A stretch of DNA of 8,295 bases, from positions 1-8,295 of the forward strand of contig JAAYBY010000291.1 of NCBI GenBank assembly GCA_012729935.1, in the 5' to 3' direction. The position numbers and the translations under genes were made by a program. The notes below the pieces were generated by a model. The model saw only the letters and a program-made list of their open reading frames with translations, searched no databases and had not been told where the DNA came from. The stretch comes from Clostridiaceae bacterium (GTDB lineage: Bacteria; Bacillota; Clostridia; Saccharofermentanales; UBA5734). The first letter of the stretch is position 1. The number at the start of each line of letters is the position of its first letter. This document shows, piece by piece, positions 6,275 through 8,295 of the stretch.

Positions 6275-6303
6275 CTTTTAAAAATTATGATGATTTTTGA
6301 AAG
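6275..6303. terminator. AT-rich inverted repeat after the kinase gene
   Basis: CTTTTAAAAAT (6275-6285) pairs with ATTTTTGAAAG (6293-6303) over 11 positions with one wobble or mismatch and a 7-base loop. It lies 28 bases beyond the kinase stop codon and is the only hairpin candidate there for ending the kinase transcript. The stem is weak and the T-run is inside it, so a terminator role is tentative. The region 6227-6331 holds no gene that I can see. Confidence 0.3.
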
Positions 6304-6331
6304 ACCTCACGCCAGATAATCAACATCTAAT

Positions 6332-7816
6332 TCACACCAGCGGCCGAACAGCTTTATATAACCCTTTGTACCGTTCATAGACTGTCGAATATCTTTGATA
6401 AACATCAGATCGCGGATAGACAGTTTCCTGTTCAACAACCATGTGATCCGCAGCCTCCCGTAAATTGGAAAAAGCACCTAAAGCAACACCGGTCATCATG
6501 GCGCAACCGGTTGTGCCTGCTTCACTGGTCTGCAGCAAAGTCACAGGCATATTCAGAATGTCCGCTTTCATTTGAAGCCACACCCGGTTTTTTGCACCGC
6601 CTCCTGTTGCCCTCAATTGTCTGACAGCCACTCCCGCTTCACATAAGTGTTCAAGATTCAGACGCATTTCAAAGCAGATTCCTTCCATGGCCGCAAGGTA
6701 AATATCCTCTGCGGTATTGGCCAATGTCAGTCCGACAATTGCGCCTCTTGATTCTGTATCCATGAAGGGTGTCGCAGCACCTGCAAAATGAGGCAGCACC
6801 AAAAGTCCGGTCGGTACTCCGCTCCATTTTTCGGCCAGCTGATGATACAGATCCGGATTTCCTTTGCTCGTATCATGGGTCATACAGCCTGTCAGTCTAT
6901 CAATCACCCAGCTGACCAGCGCGCCGCCGCTATAAATAAAGGCATAACAAACAAAGTGATTAGCTTTTAGATAAGGGATTATCGCATAGTGTCCGGAAGC
7001 CATCTTGTCAAAATCACACGTTTCGAAAACCGGTGTGATGCATTCGACAGTTCCTGCACCATCAACCGCCCAGCCTGGCTCAAAAACACCGCTGCCAACC
7101 GCAGCGGCAACCTGATCATGGGATGCTGTAACAATGAGCAAATTTTCTTGAAATCCAAACCGTCTGGCCAGGTTTTTCCGGATCGTCCCCGCCGGCGTGC
7201 CGATCGGTACGGGATCAGGAAACAGTTTCATATCTATATCGGCCGCTTGAAAAATTGATCTGCTCCATTTTCCTGTATGGACATTGAAAGCCATTGTCCG
7301 CGCGGCCATTGAGTAGTCAATTTGCGCGCGTCCGCTTAGGAGATAAACGATATAATCTGCCATCAGCAGTAAGCGTCTTCCCCGTGTCAATAAATCCGCC
7401 CGGTTATCCCTCAACCACATTAGTTTCGGCAGGCTGTACATGGAATGTGCACTCACACCTGCTGTTTCGTAGATGGCTTTATCTCCCATTTTCTGCAGCA
7501 GCTGCTCACATTGTTCCTGACCGCGCGGATCGGTGTAAAGCATTGCATGACATAAGGGGTTGTCCCATTCATCCAGCAAAACAAATGTCTCGCCAAAACT
7601 TGTGACACCTATACCTGCCAGATCCGGATGTCTGGGTGCGATTTTTTCGATTAAAGACTGAACAGCTTGCCAGACGGTTGTTGCGTCAAGTTCGTGCTCA
7701 GATTGCGTACGCACGATTGGATAACGGGTTGAGACACTGTCAATTCCTTCACCACGATCTGTGAAAATGGTCATCTTGCAGGCTGTCGTTCCAATATCCA
7801 GTCCGGCTAGTTTCAT
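6332..7816 (-). CDS. FGGY-family carbohydrate kinase (xylulokinase-like)
   Basis: The 494-residue protein has the two-domain actin-like ATPase layout of FGGY kinases, close to the usual family length. The first phosphate loop is GLDIGTTACKM (5-15). GVTSFGETFVLLDEWDNPL (70-88) and LYTDPRGQE (93-101) cover the usual sugar-contact region. ASHDQVAAAVGSG (231-243) contains D234, the expected catalytic base. GGGAKNRVWLQMKADILNMPV (405-425) is the adenosine-binding signature. It should phosphorylate a sugar, sugar acid or polyol with ATP in the cytoplasm. The sugar-contact segment is SFGE, not the QMHG of classical xylulokinases, so I do not name the substrate. The start at 7816 is set by AAGGAG (7828-7823) 6 bases upstream; the open frame extends 22 codons further up into the end of the amidohydrolase gene, but that part lacks a ribosome site. 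It follows the amidohydrolase gene by 31 bases, as in an operon. Confidence 0.92.
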   Translation of the reverse strand: MKLAGLDIGTTACKMTIFTDRGEGIDSVSTRYPIVRTQSEHELDATTVWQAVQSLIEKIAPRHPDLAGIGVTSFGETFVLLDEWDNPLCHAMLYTDPRGQEQCEQLLQKMGDKAIYETAGVSAHSMYSLPKLMWLRDNRADLLTRGRRLLLMADYIVYLLSGRAQIDYSMAARTMAFNVHTGKWSRSIFQAADIDMKLFPDPVPIGTPAGTIRKNLARRFGFQENLLIVTASHDQVAAAVGSGVFEPGWAVDGAGTVECITPVFETCDFDKMASGHYAIIPYLKANHFVCYAFIYSGGALVSWVIDRLTGCMTHDTSKGNPDLYHQLAEKWSGVPTGLLVLPHFAGAATPFMDTESRGAIVGLTLANTAEDIYLAAMEGICFEMRLNLEHLCEAGVAVRQLRATGGGAKNRVWLQMKADILNMPVTLLQTSEAGTTGCAMMTGVALGAFSNLREAADHMVVEQETVYPRSDVYQRYSTVYERYKGLYKAVRPLV

Positions 7817-7847
7817 AGCGCACTCCTTATGTGATATTATCGCCGGA

Positions 7848-8295
7848 CTATTCCCCGGAATAGGGTATGGTTCGTTTGACACTTTGCGGTCTTTTACCCA
7901 GACAGCGAAGCAGATTCAAGCCAAATAGCCTGTCTTGAATATCCTTGCTGATACCAAGCCGCTTGTATATTTCTGTATCCCGATCGATCCATTCTGATGT
8001 CCAGCGCGTATTGTAATCATACGCATGCGAATCGGTACCGAAAATAACATGGTCTGATAGATCATAGTCGACACGCATCAGCTTGGTCAGTACCTCTTCC
8101 CGATAAATCGCCGGTGTCCCCGGGGTGATATCGATGAACATTTCAACGTCAAAATCCGCACGATGTGCGTGTGTGTTCGCAAATTTTCCATAGACAGCTA
8201 TACATTCATCAACCCACGGCCACGAGACGTGTGCAAGTATGAAACGCAGTCCTTTTATGTCCAGCAGACATTCAAATTCTGCAGGACGGTTGAAA
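7848..8295 (-). CDS. Metal-dependent amidohydrolase, C-terminal part (start beyond right edge)
   Basis: The frame stays open to the right edge; 148 residues of the C-terminal part are visible and an internal ATG at 8141 is not the start. FILAHVSWPWVDE (window residues 18-30) carries a histidine of the kind that binds metal in amidohydrolase-2 family TIM barrels. HVIFGTDSHAYDY (82-94) supplies the typical strand-8 aspartate (D88), and RLFGLNLLRCLG near the end matches the closing NALRLLG-type signature. Members include decarboxylases, lactonases and other hydrolases of small organic acids. Being first in an operon with a sugar kinase suggests a sugar-lactone or sugar-acid step, but this is inference. 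The metal-binding N-terminal part and the promoter lie outside the window. Confidence 0.85.
   Translation of the reverse strand, partial: FNRPAEFECLLDIKGLRFILAHVSWPWVDECIAVYGKFANTHAHRADFDVEMFIDITPGTPAIYREEVLTKLMRVDYDLSDHVIFGTDSHAYDYNTRWTSEWIDRDTEIYKRLGISKDIQDRLFGLNLLRCLGKRPQSVKRTIPYSGE

Noticed and set aside
6262..6292. CATCAT/ATGATG stem before a T-run on the plus strand
   Set aside because: Only 6 bp with a 19-base loop; a better-paired inverted repeat covers the same bases, and the tRNA already has a strong terminator.
7848..8141. Short amidohydrolase-like ORF starting at an internal ATG
   Set aside because: The same frame continues upstream to the window edge with family-like sequence (AHVSWPW), so this is the tail of a longer gene.
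1..8295. CRISPR array or insertion sequence
   Set aside because: No regularly spaced repeats, no transposase frames and no terminal inverted repeats with target duplications were found by eye.

Overview
The window most likely comes from an anaerobic or facultative Gram-positive bacterium of the Bacillota, probably Clostridia-like. This rests on AGGAGG-type ribosome binding sites, sigma-A style promoters, a tRNA gene with encoded CCA, mid-range GC, the standard genetic code, and a PTS-type permease. The placement is an inference from style; no marker gene fixes the taxon.

Left part (1-3786), all on the minus strand and read right to left: a fatty-acyl-CoA synthetase (AMP-forming) with its own promoter, then a membrane-anchored thioredoxin with a CPPC active site, then a membrane protein that runs off the left edge. 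That last protein is recognisably the EIIC domain of the glucose/N-acetylglucosamine PTS family, but it has lost the sugar-binding GITEPIEF-type motif. A perfect 9-bp inverted repeat lies just upstream of the thioredoxin gene.

Middle (3787-6060): a plus-strand gene for a small metzincin-like zinc protease without a signal peptide. It converges on, and overlaps by 11 bases, a minus-strand gene for a lipoprotein serpin with an intact inhibitory hinge. A 12-codon ORF with its own AGGAGG lies directly upstream of the serpin.

Right part (6001-8295): an isolated tRNA-Ala(GGC) on the plus strand with a near-consensus promoter and an intrinsic terminator. Beyond it is a minus-strand operon in which a metal-dependent amidohydrolase (its start is beyond the right edge) is followed after 31 bases by an FGGY-family carbohydrate kinase.

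These look like several independent housekeeping and accessory units, not one large system. The points most worth a second look are the degenerate EIIC protein, the unassigned cytoplasmic metzincin and its odd translation start, the surface serpin with its leader ORF, and the amidohydrolase/kinase pair of unknown substrate. All stretches between genes are shorter than 300 bases.
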